Notes: a model not told the origin generated them from the letters alone. Positions 9,208 to 17,284 are shown, counted from the first letter of the stretch. The stretch is DNA of 64,000 bases from an uncultured Parvularculaceae bacterium (GCA_947259375.1 CAMYLZ010000016.1:20444-84443); one strand, 5' to 3'. Program-made: numbers and translations.

Positions 9208-9894
9208 ATGTCCGATCGTCCGCTGATGCCCATCGCCACCGCCGTGTGGCTGATCGACAATACGTCGCTGACATTTGATCAGATTGCCGACTTTTGCGCG
9301 CTGCATCCGCTGCAGGTCAAAGGCATCGCCGACGGCGATGTCGGCGCCGGGGTGCGCGGCATTGACCCGATCACCACGCACCAGTTGACGCGCGATGAGA
9401 TCGAAAAGGCGCAGGCCGATTCGAACTATCGCCTGAAACTGTCCCGCCCGAAAACCATCGTCGCCGACAAGCCGCGCAAGGGCCCGCGCTATACGCCGGT
9501 CTCGAAGCGCCAGAACCGGCCGGACGCCATCGCCTGGGTCGTGCGCAACCACCCGGAAATTTCCGACGCGCAGATCGCCAAGCTGCTCGGCACGACGAAG
9601 ACCACCATCCAGTCCGTGCGCGACCGCACCCATTGGAACACCGCCAACCTCGTGCCGCGCGACCCGGTCGGTCTCGGCCTGTGCTCGCAGATCGATCTCG
9701 ACGCCGTGGTTCGCAAGGCGTCGGCGAAACGCGCCAAGATGTTGCAGGACAACCCCGAAGCCATCGAAGGGCCCAGCCTGGAGCGAGTCGAGGACGCGCC
9801 CGCGGCGGAAACGCATGAGGAAGACGACAAGAGGAAATTCGATCCGGCGAAAGTGTTCGCCGATTTCACGGCCAGCGCCTCCGACGAGGACTAG
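9208..9894 (+). CDS. trcR: Cell cycle transcriptional regulator TrcR (DUF1013)
   Basis: Encodes 228 residues. The first 65 residues (LMPIATAVWLIDNTSLTFDQIADFCALHPLQVKGIADG) and the mid-protein helix-turn-helix-like segment (HPEISDAQIAKLLGTTKTTIQSVRDRTHW) are characteristic of DUF1013/TrcR, an alphaproteobacterial family. TrcR has been linked to cell-cycle transcription in Caulobacter-type bacteria. The C-terminal 60 residues are acidic and variable. TGGAGA precedes the ATG, and a strong terminator follows the stop. Confidence 0.9.
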   Translation: MSDRPLMPIATAVWLIDNTSLTFDQIADFCALHPLQVKGIADGDVGAGVRGIDPITTHQLTRDEIEKAQADSNYRLKLSRPKTIVADKPRKGPRYTPVSKRQNRPDAIAWVVRNHPEISDAQIAKLLGTTKTTIQSVRDRTHWNTANLVPRDPVGLGLCSQIDLDAVVRKASAKRAKMLQDNPEAIEGPSLERVEDAPAAETHEEDDKRKFDPAKVFADFTASASDED

Positions 9895-9919
9895 CGCTGG
9901 CGACGGGCCCTCATTTCTG

Positions 9920-9951
9920 CGGCGCCGCCCGGCAAGCGGCGCCGTTTTTTC
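9920..9951 (+). terminator. Rho-independent terminator of trcR
   Basis: CGGCGCCGC (9920-9928) pairs perfectly with GCGGCGCCG (9936-9944) across a 7-nt loop, then six T. It lies 25 nt after the trcR stop. Confidence 0.9.
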
Positions 9952-9969
9952 TTTCGCGATCGGTTATGC

Positions 9970-9991
9970 AACTGACAGACCCTTGTCAGTT
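9970..9991. promoter_or_regulatory. 22-bp dyad operator for the monooxygenase/WYL operon
   Basis: AACTGACA (9970-9977), six-nt spacer GACCCT, TGTCAGTT (9984-9991) is a perfect 8-bp inverted repeat located 46 nt before the first gene of a two-gene unit whose second gene encodes a WYL regulator. It is the natural candidate operator for that regulator; this is inferred. Confidence 0.6.
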
Positions 9992-10037
9992 GGGCTAACC
10001 TATAGCGCCCTGATCAAACCCAGATCAGGAGAAAACC

Positions 10038-10343
10038 ATGAGCGAAACAATAATCGAAACCGTCACCTTCAAACTCGCGCCGGGCGCGGATGAAGCCGCC
10101 TTTATCAAGGCGAGCGATGACGTCAACGCCTTCCTTGGAACCTGTGACGGGTTTATCGCCCGGCGCCTTTCGAAAAATGCAGACGGCGTCTGGCTCGACC
10201 ATGTCGAATGGCGCAATCTTGCCGACGCCAAAGCCGCCGCCGAAACGCTGCCCGCGCAGCAACAATTGGCGCCGTTCATGGCGGCGATCGACATGTCGAG
10301 CGCCAAAATGCGCCATGACGCGCTGATGGCGCGGGCCGGGTAA
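10038..10343 (+). CDS. Antibiotic biosynthesis monooxygenase (ABM)-like small protein
   Basis: Encodes 101 residues with the dimeric ferredoxin-like alpha/beta barrel pattern of ABM/stress-responsive barrel proteins: strand ETVTFKLAPGADEAAFIKAS, then FLGTCDGFIARRLSKNADGVWLDHVEWRN. AGGAGA lies before the start. Its stop overlaps the next start by one nt (TAATG), so it is translationally coupled to the WYL regulator, which presumably controls it. Such proteins are often monooxygenases or small-molecule-binding barrels; the substrate is unknown. Confidence 0.75.
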   Translation: MSETIIETVTFKLAPGADEAAFIKASDDVNAFLGTCDGFIARRLSKNADGVWLDHVEWRNLADAKAAAETLPAQQQLAPFMAAIDMSSAKMRHDALMARAG

Positions 10344-11029
10344 TGCGCCGCACCGACCGCCTCTTTGAGCTGGTGCAGCTTTTCAGGGGCGGTCGCTTCT
10401 GGCGCGGCAAGGATCTCGCCGACGCGCTCGGCGTTTCCCTGCGCACGACCTATCGCGATATTGATACGCTGGTCGCATCGGGCGTGCCAGTCGAAGGCGA
10501 GCGCGGCGTCGGCTATATCCTCCGGGCCCCGATTTTTCTGCCGCCGCTGACGCTGACGGAGCGCGAGCTTGAAGCCTTGCAGCTCGGCGCCCGAATGATC
10601 GCCCGCACGGGCGATGAAGCGCTGGCGAATGCGGCCGAAACCCTGCTTTCGAAAGTCAACGCCGTGCTCCCGAGAGATCGTCAGGACAAGGACTTTTCCG
10701 AAGGCGTTGCAATTTATGCCCCCGCTCCGCATGGCCCGCACGCTTTCCTGCCCCTGCTGCGCGAGGCGGTCCGCAATCGCTGCAAGCTCTCGCTTTCCTA
10801 CCGGCGGCTGGATGAGGCGATCACAGCGCGACGCGTGCGCCCGCTGAGCCTCGAATTCTGGGGCAATGTGTGGACGCTCACCGCCTGGTGTGAATGGCGA
10901 GAGGATTTCCGCGCGTTCCGGATCGACCGCATCGAGCAGGCGGTCACCGAAGACTCATTCCAGGATGAGGCCGGGAAAACTTATGCGGACTATCTCGCCC
11001 GGCACGCCGATAGATCCGACAAGCCATGA
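10343..11029 (+). CDS. YafY-type HTH/WYL domain transcriptional regulator
   Basis: Encodes 228 residues. The N-terminal HTH (residues 1-58: MRRTDRLFELVQLFRGGRFWRG and VSLRTTYRDIDTLVASGVPV) matches the YafY/HTH_11 type, which usually represses its own gene and a neighbour. The C-terminal WYL domain (from about residue 130, LSLSYRRLDEAITARRVRPL) is a ligand-sensing beta domain. It is coupled to the upstream ABM gene (TAATG) and to the downstream TfoX-like gene (ATGA). The dyad at 9970-9991 is the probable operator. The inducer is unknown. Confidence 0.9.
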   Translation: MRRTDRLFELVQLFRGGRFWRGKDLADALGVSLRTTYRDIDTLVASGVPVEGERGVGYILRAPIFLPPLTLTERELEALQLGARMIARTGDEALANAAETLLSKVNAVLPRDRQDKDFSEGVAIYAPAPHGPHAFLPLLREAVRNRCKLSLSYRRLDEAITARRVRPLSLEFWGNVWTLTAWCEWREDFRAFRIDRIEQAVTEDSFQDEAGKTYADYLARHADRSDKP

Positions 11030-11283
11030 CCCGCGCCATTCACGAGCTGAAAAATCTCGGCCCCAAAAGCGAAAAGATGCTGGCGGAAATCGGCGTCATG
11101 AACGAAGCGGCGTTGCGCGCCATTGGCGCGCTCGAAGCCTATCGGCGGCTGAAATTCCGGTTCGGGCGGGAGGCGCCGATCCTCGTTCTCTACGCCATGC
11201 AGGCGGCGCTTGACGAGCGCGACTGGCGCACGCTTGGCGCAGCGGCCCGCGCCCGGCTGCGCGCGGCGGCCGAAGACGCATGA
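11026..11283 (+). CDS. TfoX/Sxy C-terminal domain protein
   Basis: Encodes 85 residues that cover only the C-terminal domain of TfoX: IHELKNLGPKSEKMLAEIGV, a helix-hairpin-helix-like start, then ALEAYRRLKFRF. In gammaproteobacteria TfoX/Sxy promotes competence gene expression; stand-alone C-terminal domains are common elsewhere and have no established role. It overlaps the WYL gene by four nt (ATGA), so it is the third gene of that operon. Confidence 0.85.
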   Translation: MTRAIHELKNLGPKSEKMLAEIGVMNEAALRAIGALEAYRRLKFRFGREAPILVLYAMQAALDERDWRTLGAAARARLRAAAEDA

Positions 11284-11310
11284 GCGATAATGCAGGCGAC
11301 GCGCGCCCGG

Positions 11311-12096
11311 TCAGCTCTTCTTTTTCTTCTTCACCGCCCCGGCATTCGACGCCAGCTTGCCGCCATCCACATAAACCGTCTGGCCGGTGACGTAGGACGC
11401 CGCGCTGCTTGCGAGGAAATACACCACCTCGGCCACCTCGTCGGGATCGCCGATCCGGCGCAGCGGCGTTGCTTCGCGCTCGCGATCGCGCTCCGTATCT
11501 TCATGCAGCTCGCCCTTGATGGCGCCGACGCCCACCAGATTGGCCCGGATGCCATGCGGCGACATCGCCATCGCCACCGCCTTGGTCAATTGGTGCAAGC
11601 CCCCTTGCGACGCGGCGAAGGCGACATGATCCGCGGCGGCGGTGACCGCCTCGACCGAGCCGATATTGACGATCGCGCCGGGCGTTTCGACGCCTTCGGC
11701 CGCTTCACTCTGTTTGACGAACTGACGCGCCACCGCCTGATTGATGAGGAACGATCCGCACAGATTGGCGGCGACCACGCGCTCGAATTCATCTTCGCTG
11801 GTTTCAAGGAAAGGCGCGGCGAACAATTCGATCGACGCGTGGGCGAGAATATCGATCCGGCCATAAGCGTCCTTTGCCTCGGCGATGATGTTGTGCACAT
11901 CAAGGCGGCTCGACACATCGGCGTGCACGAATGTCGCCTCGACGCCGGTTTCGCGGATTTCTTCCGCGAAACGCTTGCCCGCTTCCTCGTCCGGGTCGGC
12001 GAGCAATAGGCGGTCGCCGGCTGCGGCGAAACGCCGGACGCACGCCGCGCCCACACCCTTTGCGGCGCCGGTAATGATTACGGAGCGGTTCGTCAT
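11311..12096 (-). CDS. SDR-family protein lacking catalytic Tyr and Lys
   Basis: Encodes 261 residues of a short-chain dehydrogenase/reductase fold. The cofactor motif TGAAKGVG (9-16) is intact and Ser147 sits at the usual catalytic serine position. The YxxxK pair is replaced by F160 and Q164 (segment VAFAASQGG), and the NNAG motif reads AHAS (85-88). The C-terminal GDPDEVAEVVYFLAS and TGQTVYVDGG blocks are normal. The tail ends in a poly-Lys run (VKKKKKS). Known classical SDRs need Tyr and Lys for hydride-transfer chemistry, so this is probably a non-catalytic or altered member. It is monocistronic and convergent with the TfoX-like gene. Confidence 0.85.
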   Translation of the reverse strand: MTNRSVIITGAAKGVGAACVRRFAAAGDRLLLADPDEEAGKRFAEEIRETGVEATFVHADVSSRLDVHNIIAEAKDAYGRIDILAHASIELFAAPFLETSEDEFERVVAANLCGSFLINQAVARQFVKQSEAAEGVETPGAIVNIGSVEAVTAAADHVAFAASQGGLHQLTKAVAMAMSPHGIRANLVGVGAIKGELHEDTERDREREATPLRRIGDPDEVAEVVYFLASSAASYVTGQTVYVDGGKLASNAGAVKKKKKS

Positions 12097-12240
12097 GTGC
12101 GTTTTCCCATCATCGATAACGCCTTTCCAAAATAAAATTGCGGCGCACTTTTCGCGTGCGCCGCTGCATTCGCTTCACGGACTTTCGGCATCGCCAATTC
12201 AGACGCCGCATAGCGCGTTTTTGTCTATTAATCTATATTG

Positions 12241-12423
12241 TCAATTCAGATCTTTTGTCTGTGTCCTGAGTTCTTCTATCTCGTCCTTGATTTTAAGCTT
12301 CTGGCGTTTCAGCTCCACAATTCGCAAATCATCCGACCCTGGACTTTTGAGTTCCGACGCAATCGTCGCCTCCAGCTCCTGGTGCCGCTTGCTGAGCGAA
12401 TCCAAATGAGCTCTTATCGCCAT
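12241..12423 (-). CDS. DUF465/YdcH family protein
   Basis: Encodes 60 residues forming a helical hairpin: an N-terminal helix with HLDSLSKRHQELEATIASEL and a C-terminal helix LRIVELKRQKLKIKDEIEEL, the family hallmark. AAGGAGG lies just before the ATG at 12423. The family function is unknown. A second, longer member lies at 13713-14063, on the other side of ubiX. Confidence 0.88.
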   Translation of the reverse strand: MAIRAHLDSLSKRHQELEATIASELKSPGSDDLRIVELKRQKLKIKDEIEELRTQTKDLN

Positions 12424-12577
12424 AACTGGCCTCCTTTGACATAATGGAAACGGCGATGATTAAACCATGGCGAACCCCGCCTTGTCACGCGCTGTTGTGT
12501 TAATGACGGTAACCATGGCGCTTGTCCGGCAGCTTCAGATTGCGCTATAGTTTCGCAAGCAAGATATTGAGATCGTT

Positions 12578-13171
12578 ATGAATTCGCCGCGGCGTTTAAT
12601 CATCGGCGTCACCGGCGCATCCGGCGCCGTATATGCCAGGCGCGCGCTTGAGGCGGCGCGCGACGCAGGCGTTGAAACGCATCTCGTGCTCAGCCGCGCG
12701 AGCGAGATGACCCTGCGCTATGAACTCGACATGTCGGGCGCGCAACTCGCCGCGCTCGCCGACCGGCGCTACGCCATCGGCGATGTCGGCGCGCCGATTT
12801 CCTCAGGCTCATTCAGGACCGAAGGCATGCTGATCGCGCCGTGTTCGGTGCGCACCATGTCGGAGATCGCCGTCGGTGCGACAAGTTCGCTGCTGACCCG
12901 CGCCGCCGATGTGGTGCTGAAAGAACGCCGCCGGCTGGTGCTGATGGTGCGCGAAACGCCGCTGCATCTCGGCCATTTGCGAACCATGACGGCGCTGGCG
13001 GAAATGGGCGCGATAATCGCCCCGCCCCTGCCCGCTTTTTATGCGGAGCCGCAATCGCTGGACGAGATTGTCGATCAGTCGGTGGGCCGCGCGCTCGACC
13101 TTTTCGATATCGACACGCCGCTGGTGCGCCGCTGGGGCGAAGACCTTGAAAAAGGGCGGCGCGATCATTGA
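12578..13171 (+). CDS. ubiX: UbiX flavin prenyltransferase
   Basis: Encodes 197 residues. UbiX transfers a dimethylallyl group to FMN to make the prenylated flavin used by UbiD-type decarboxylases in ubiquinone synthesis. The N-terminus RRLIIGVTGASGAVYARRAL is the flavin-binding start; SSGSFRTEGMLIAPCSVRTMSEIA and LVLMVRETPLHLGHLRTMTAL are the conserved blocks for phosphate and flavin binding. The length is normal. It overlaps the next gene by four nt (TTGA), giving an operon ubiX-TIGR02444-DUF465. Confidence 0.95.
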   Translation: MNSPRRLIIGVTGASGAVYARRALEAARDAGVETHLVLSRASEMTLRYELDMSGAQLAALADRRYAIGDVGAPISSGSFRTEGMLIAPCSVRTMSEIAVGATSSLLTRAADVVLKERRRLVLMVRETPLHLGHLRTMTALAEMGAIIAPPLPAFYAEPQSLDEIVDQSVGRALDLFDIDTPLVRRWGEDLEKGRRDH

Positions 13172-13716
13172 CCGGGCCCGCCGCCAATCCCTTCTGGCGT
13201 TGGTCGCTTGACCATTATGGCGGCGACGGCGTCGAGACGGCGCTGTTGCGCTTGCAGGATTCCTATGGTCTCGACGTCAACCTTCTGCTGTGGTGCTGCT
13301 GGCGGGCAAGCTGCGGCGAGGCCCTGTCGCAAGACGCCTTGCGCGCCGGCGAACAGGCCATCGCCGACTGGACCGACAATATTGTACGCCCGCTGCGCGC
13401 GGTGCGGCGGCGGCTCAAAACCGAAGGGCCGCCCGGCTTGCGTGAGACGGTGAAACAAGCCGAATTGGCGGCGGAAAGCCACGTGCAGGACATTCTTTTC
13501 GCGCGCAGCGCCGAACCATTGAAGCCGCGCCCGCCCGGCGATGCGGAAAAGCTGGCCTTCGCCAACCTCATCCAATATGCCTCGCTTGAGGGCGGCGCCG
13601 CGCTCCCCGCCATCAAGCAAAATATGCTACAAGAATTGGCCCATTTGATTTTTGCACAACCCGGGAACCGCGCCGGGCGCGCGCAGCAACACCAATCGAC
13701 CGGGGAAGACTCATGA
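13168..13716 (+). CDS. TIGR02444 family protein (DUF2390)
   Basis: Encodes 182 residues. It starts at a TTG overlapping the ubiX stop. The block NPFWRWSLDHYGGDGVETALLRLQDSYGLDVNLLLWCCW is diagnostic of TIGR02444, a family often found beside ubiquinone or redox genes but of unknown function. The sequence is helical and soluble. It overlaps the downstream DUF465 gene by four nt (ATGA). Confidence 0.88.
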   Translation: MTGPAANPFWRWSLDHYGGDGVETALLRLQDSYGLDVNLLLWCCWRASCGEALSQDALRAGEQAIADWTDNIVRPLRAVRRRLKTEGPPGLRETVKQAELAAESHVQDILFARSAEPLKPRPPGDAEKLAFANLIQYASLEGGAALPAIKQNMLQELAHLIFAQPGNRAGRAQQHQSTGEDS

Positions 13717-14063
13717 GCGACGACACGCCGCCAAAGGACGGGACCGGCAACGGGGCCGGCGAAGACGAGAAACACAACGCCGAACGCAGCGAAGCGCCAG
13801 CGAAACTGACCGCGTCCTTGCTGTCTGATGAGCGGTTTTCGTCCCGCGATGTCGGCTTTGACGGCGCCAATGACGAAGCGTTGGCGATCCGCCTGGCGAC
13901 GCTGGAGGAAGAACACCGCGATCTTGACGCGGCCATCTCCGCGCTCGAAGAAAACGCGCCTTATGAGCGGCTCACCATCGCAAGGCTGAAAAAGAAAAAA
14001 CTTCAGCTCAAGGATGAGATCAAGGAAATCAAGGACGCGATGCTGCCGGATATCATTGCGTAA
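13713..14063 (+). CDS. DUF465/YdcH-like protein with acidic N-terminal extension
   Basis: Encodes 116 residues. The C-terminal 60 residues (LATLEEEHRDLDAAISALEENAPYERL, then RLKKKKLQLKDEIKEIKDAM) form the YdcH helical hairpin. The first 50 residues are low-complexity and acidic. It is the last gene of the ubiX operon. The C-terminal helix is very like that of 12241-12423, so the two are paralogues. Function unknown. Confidence 0.82.
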   Translation: MSDDTPPKDGTGNGAGEDEKHNAERSEAPAKLTASLLSDERFSSRDVGFDGANDEALAIRLATLEEEHRDLDAAISALEENAPYERLTIARLKKKKLQLKDEIKEIKDAMLPDIIA

Positions 14064-14127
14064 AGCGAGGCGTCGGGCAGTCGCGAGCACATGCAATATT
14101 GCGCCCGCGACAATTTTCGACCGCAAC

Positions 14128-14874
14128 CTAATTGCCGTTCTTGCGCGCCTTTTCCTCATACATGGCGTTGTCGGCGCGTTCCATGGCTTCATCCACGGTC
14201 TGTCCCTTGGCGATTTCAACAACGCCGCAGGAAATTTGCGCCGTGAACGGATCACCCTTCCACAGCACCGGCTGTTCGGAGATGATACGCGCTAGCTGCT
14301 CGGCTTTCAGCTCCGCTGTCGCCTGGTCGGTCTGGGTCAGCAACAGGCCGAACTCGTCGCCGCCAAGCCGGCCAAGAACATCGGTCTGGCGCACATTGGC
14401 GGCGATCATATCCGCAATATGGCCGAGCGCTGCATCGCCAGCCCCGTGCCCTTTCGTGTCGTTGATCTTTTTGAGATCGTTCAGGTCGACAAAAACCAGA
14501 CTGGCGCGCATGCCATAGCGCTCGATCATCGCCAGCGTGCGATCAAGCTCGCGCACGAAAGCGCGCCGGTTATAAATATCGAGCAGCGGATCGCGGTCCG
14601 CCAGTTTTTCCAGATCGCCGAGCCGTTCGCGCGTGCGCGTCAGCTCATCGCGCAGGCTTTGCACCTCTTCCATCAGCGCGCCCAATGCTTCGCGCACTTT
14701 CGGCGTCAGTTCCACATCCGGCACGCCGGCGATCGACACGCTTTCCGATAGCGCGCTTGTGCCGGCGAAAGTCGCACCGGCTGATTTTGAACTGCCTGTT
14801 TTCGAACTTCCGCGCGTGCGGTTGCGTTCTATTTTAACGCCGCTGAAAGCCCCCGGCGCGTCGCCAATCTTCAT
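14128..14874 (-). CDS. Diguanylate cyclase (GGDEF)
   Basis: Encodes 248 residues and makes cyclic di-GMP from two GTP. The intact active-site motif GGDEF is at 171-175, and the inhibitory I-site RQTD (162-165) lies exactly five residues ahead, so product inhibition is expected. The N-terminal 60 residues are Ser/Gly-rich and unstructured, followed by a short coiled coil (VREALGALMEEVQSLRDELTRTRERL, 60-85). There is no membrane segment or known sensor domain, so it is a soluble protein that may be activated by dimerisation. The start at 14874 has GGGAGAG upstream. It is convergent with the DUF465 gene. Confidence 0.92.
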   Translation of the reverse strand: MKIGDAPGAFSGVKIERNRTRGSSKTGSSKSAGATFAGTSALSESVSIAGVPDVELTPKVREALGALMEEVQSLRDELTRTRERLGDLEKLADRDPLLDIYNRRAFVRELDRTLAMIERYGMRASLVFVDLNDLKKINDTKGHGAGDAALGHIADMIAANVRQTDVLGRLGGDEFGLLLTQTDQATAELKAEQLARIISEQPVLWKGDPFTAQISCGVVEIAKGQTVDEAMERADNAMYEEKARKNGN

Positions 14875-15065
14875 TACGCTCTCCCGACAGCGGCCCAATG
14901 CCCGCATTCTGCGGCCGCCGTTCCACTTATTCCTTAGCGTGATTGCGACCTGCGCGCCAGCAACCGGAAACCGACATTCCTTAATCGTGAAAATCATTAC
15001 GCCGTGAAACAAAATGCTCCGCCCGCCAAAGCGTTAAGCGCGCGCGATCAACTCGGCGCATCCGC

Positions 15066-15249
15066 CGAACGCCTCACCGCTTGAGCCTTGTGACAAACGT
15101 CGCCGCAGAGCTAACTGGTCCTTGCGGATCGGTCGTGCGTAGTCCCCTTCGATGGCACGGCCAACTCCCGCGTCCGGTGAGAGGAGGCGCTAGTCCTCGC
15201 GCCCCCGTCTTAAGGCTGGCGTCTCCTCGATCACCCCGCTTGGCGTTCG
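15066..15249 (+). ncRNA. Candidate 6S-like structured RNA upstream of purE
   Basis: This gene-free stretch can fold into one long rod. The outer stem is CGAACGCC (15066-15073) with GGCGTTCG (15242-15249). The second stem is AGCCTT (15084-15089) with AAGGCT (15212-15217). The apical arm is ACTGG/CCGGT (15114-15118/15174-15178), GCGG/CCGC (15124-15127/15168-15171) and GGTCGTGC/GCACGGCC (15131-15138/15155-15162). The open middle carries a small hairpin on the 3' side (GAGGA/TCCTC, 15181-15198). Closing stem, open bubble and apical arm in about 185 nt is 6S architecture, and I recall 6S genes beside purE in some alphaproteobacteria. An alternative 13-bp hairpin (15181-15193/15216-15228) competes with part of this. 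Structure by eye only. Confidence 0.45.
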
Positions 15250-15325
15250 CAACCGCGCCGGCCCTTCGCTTGCACGCCCTGCCCGCCCTGCTATAAGCCG
15301 CAACTTTCAAGGCGGAGGAATTGGC

Positions 15326-15823
15326 ATGGGCGAATCAAAAGCGCGTCCCGCGATCGGCATCATCATGGGCTCGCGTTCGGACTGGCCGACCATGCAGCGC
15401 GCCGCCGACATGCTCGACGCCCTCGGCGCGCCTTATGAAACGATGATCGTCTCCGCCCACCGCACGCCGAAACGCCTTTATGACTATGCTGAAAACGCCC
15501 GCGCCCGCGGGCTGAAAGCCATCATCGCCGGGGCCGGCGGCGCGGCGCATCTGCCTGGCATGGCCGCATCGCTGACGACGCTGCCGGTGATCGGCGTGCC
15601 GATTCGCTCGCGCGCGCTCAAAGGGCTCGACAGCCTGCTTTCCATCGTCCAGATGCCGGCCGGCGTGCCGGTCGCCACGGTGGCGATCGGCGAAGCCGGC
15701 GCCGCTAATGCAGGGCTGCTCGCCGCGTCGATCCTCGCAACGAGCGATGAACAGATCGCCGAGCGCCTCGCCGACTGGCGCGCGAAGCAAACCGCCTCGG
15801 TCGCCGAAACCGTAGAGGATTAA
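15326..15823 (+). CDS. purE: N5-carboxyaminoimidazole ribonucleotide mutase
   Basis: Encodes 165 residues. PurE class I moves the carboxyl group of N5-CAIR to carbon 4, giving CAIR in purine synthesis. Conserved blocks are [13 protein letters not shown] (active-site Ser/Asp), VSAHRTPKR (catalytic His) and [15 protein letters not shown], all at the usual spacing. GGAGGA lies before the ATG. Its partner purK follows about 100 nt downstream, with a short duplicated ORF between them. Confidence 0.97.
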   Translation: MGESKARPAIGIIMGSRSDWPTMQRAADMLDALGAPYETMIVSAHRTPKRLYDYAENARARGLKAIIAGAGGAAHLPGMAASLTTLPVIGVPIRSRALKGLDSLLSIVQMPAGVPVATVAIGEAGAANAGLLAASILATSDEQIAERLADWRAKQTASVAETVED

Positions 15824-15833
15824 ATTCCGCCTG

Positions 15834-15929
15834 ATGATCGTCGAACCAAACGGAACCATCGGTATCCTTGGCGCCCGCGCGCGAAGGCGCGCAAATCATC
15901 AACCCGCCGCCGCAAAGGCTTCGACATGA
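15834..15929 (+). CDS. Short ORF duplicating the purK N-terminus
   Basis: An ATG at 15834 opens a 31-codon frame whose first 13 residues, MIVEPNGTIGILG, copy residues 10-21 of PurK (IVEPNGAIGILG). Over 36 aligned nt seven differ; these give five synonymous and one amino-acid change (Thr/Ala). After that the frame becomes Arg/Ala-rich and its TGA overlaps the purK ATG (ATGA at 15926-15929), so translation would be coupled. It may be a duplication or recombination scar or a translated leader. No strong ribosome site is seen. Confidence 0.5.
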   Translation: MIVEPNGTIGILGARARRRANHQPAAAKAST

Positions 15930-17044
15930 ACAACGCTGACGCCCGCAACCTCATTGTCGAGCCAAACGGCGCTATCGGTATTCTCGGCGGCGGCCAACTT
16001 GGCCGCATGCTGGCGATGGCGGCGGCGCGGCTCGGGCTCCGCGCCCATATTTATTGCCCGGAAGATCGCGCGCCGGCCTATGACGTTGCGGCGGCGAAAA
16101 CCATCGCTGGCTATCGCGACGAAAAAGCGCTGGCGGATTTTGCCCGCGCGGTCGATGTCGTCACTTACGAGTTTGAAAACGTCCCCGCCGAAACGGTTGA
16201 ATTCCTGACCTCCCTCGGCGCCGTCGTGCGGCCCGGCGCCAAGGCGCTTGAAACAGCGCAGGACCGGCTGGTCGAGAAAGACTTCGCCCGCGCCATCGGC
16301 GCGCAAACCGCAGATTACCACGCAGTCGACGACCTCGCTTCGTTGAAAGCCGGTCTTGAAAAAGTCGGCCGCCCGGCAATTCTCAAAACCCGCCGCCTCG
16401 GTTATGACGGCAAGGGCCAGACGCGAATCACCAGCCAGGACGCCGACCTTTCCGCCGCCTATGAAAAGGCGATTGAATTCGCCTGGGCTGAAGTCGGCGC
16501 GGCGCCGTCGATCCTTGAAGCTTTCGTGCCCTTCGAACGGGAAATCTCGATCATCGGCGCGCGCGGCGCGGACGGCGCCGTTGCGCTTTACGACCCGGCG
16601 GAAAACATTCACGCAAACGGCATTTTGAAAACTTCATCCGTACCCGCATCGGTGCGCGGCGAGACGGCGGACAAAGCGCGCGCGGTCGCCCGCCGCCTGC
16701 TGGACGAGCTCGACTATGTGGGCGTCATCGGCGTTGAGTTTTTCGTCGCCGCCAATGGCGAGGTCATCGTCAATGAATATGCGCCGCGCGTGCATAATTC
16801 CGGCCACTGGACGCTTGAAGCCTGCGCCGTCTCGCAATTCGAGCAGCATATTCGCGCGGTCGCCGGCTGGCCGCTGGGCGCGGCCGCCCGGCATTCGAAT
16901 GCCGTGATGGAAAACCTCATCGGCGAAGAGGCGCATGGCTGGCGCGCACGCGCCGCAGAGGTCGGCGCGGCCTTGCATTTATACGGCAAGCGCGAAGCGC
17001 GCCCCGGCCGCAAGATGGGGCATGTCACCCGGCTGAAGCCCTGA
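15926..17044 (+). CDS. purK: N5-carboxyaminoimidazole ribonucleotide synthase
   Basis: Encodes 372 residues of the ATP-grasp enzyme that carboxylates AIR with bicarbonate, giving the substrate for PurE. It shows the N-terminal GILGGGQLGRMLAMAAARLG, the central ATP-grasp block ILKTRRLGYDGKGQ, and the C-terminal EYAPRVHNSGHWTLEACAVSQFEQH. The start at 15926 adds about nine residues (MNNADARNL) before the usual family start; the short duplicate upstream begins right at that usual start. The native start was probably altered by the duplication. Confidence 0.96.
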   Translation: MNNADARNLIVEPNGAIGILGGGQLGRMLAMAAARLGLRAHIYCPEDRAPAYDVAAAKTIAGYRDEKALADFARAVDVVTYEFENVPAETVEFLTSLGAVVRPGAKALETAQDRLVEKDFARAIGAQTADYHAVDDLASLKAGLEKVGRPAILKTRRLGYDGKGQTRITSQDADLSAAYEKAIEFAWAEVGAAPSILEAFVPFEREISIIGARGADGAVALYDPAENIHANGILKTSSVPASVRGETADKARAVARRLLDELDYVGVIGVEFFVAANGEVIVNEYAPRVHNSGHWTLEACAVSQFEQHIRAVAGWPLGAAARHSNAVMENLIGEEAHGWRARAAEVGAALHLYGKREARPGRKMGHVTRLKP

Positions 17045-17284
17045 ACCCGGCCGCCTCGGCCAGTTTCTTCAAGAAGACCCGCTGCTCACAGGCGATGACG
17101 CTCGCGAGAGCTCACGTTCTCGTGCCTTAAAGCGCGCCGCATGCGGCCTATCTCCATTTCGACGCTGCTGGCGTCACGCGAGTTTTTTTGGAAGGAAATC
17201 AACCCTGTCGTGCGGCTTTGGGATGAATGGACGGGCGCGCCGCCGACAAGATAGAGCAATTTGCAATAGAGGTTCAGTGAGATC

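Noticed and set aside
12500..12530. TTAA...TAACCAT resembling a CtrA site before ubiX
   Set aside because: Half-site spacing does not match TTAA-N7-TTAA; likely chance.
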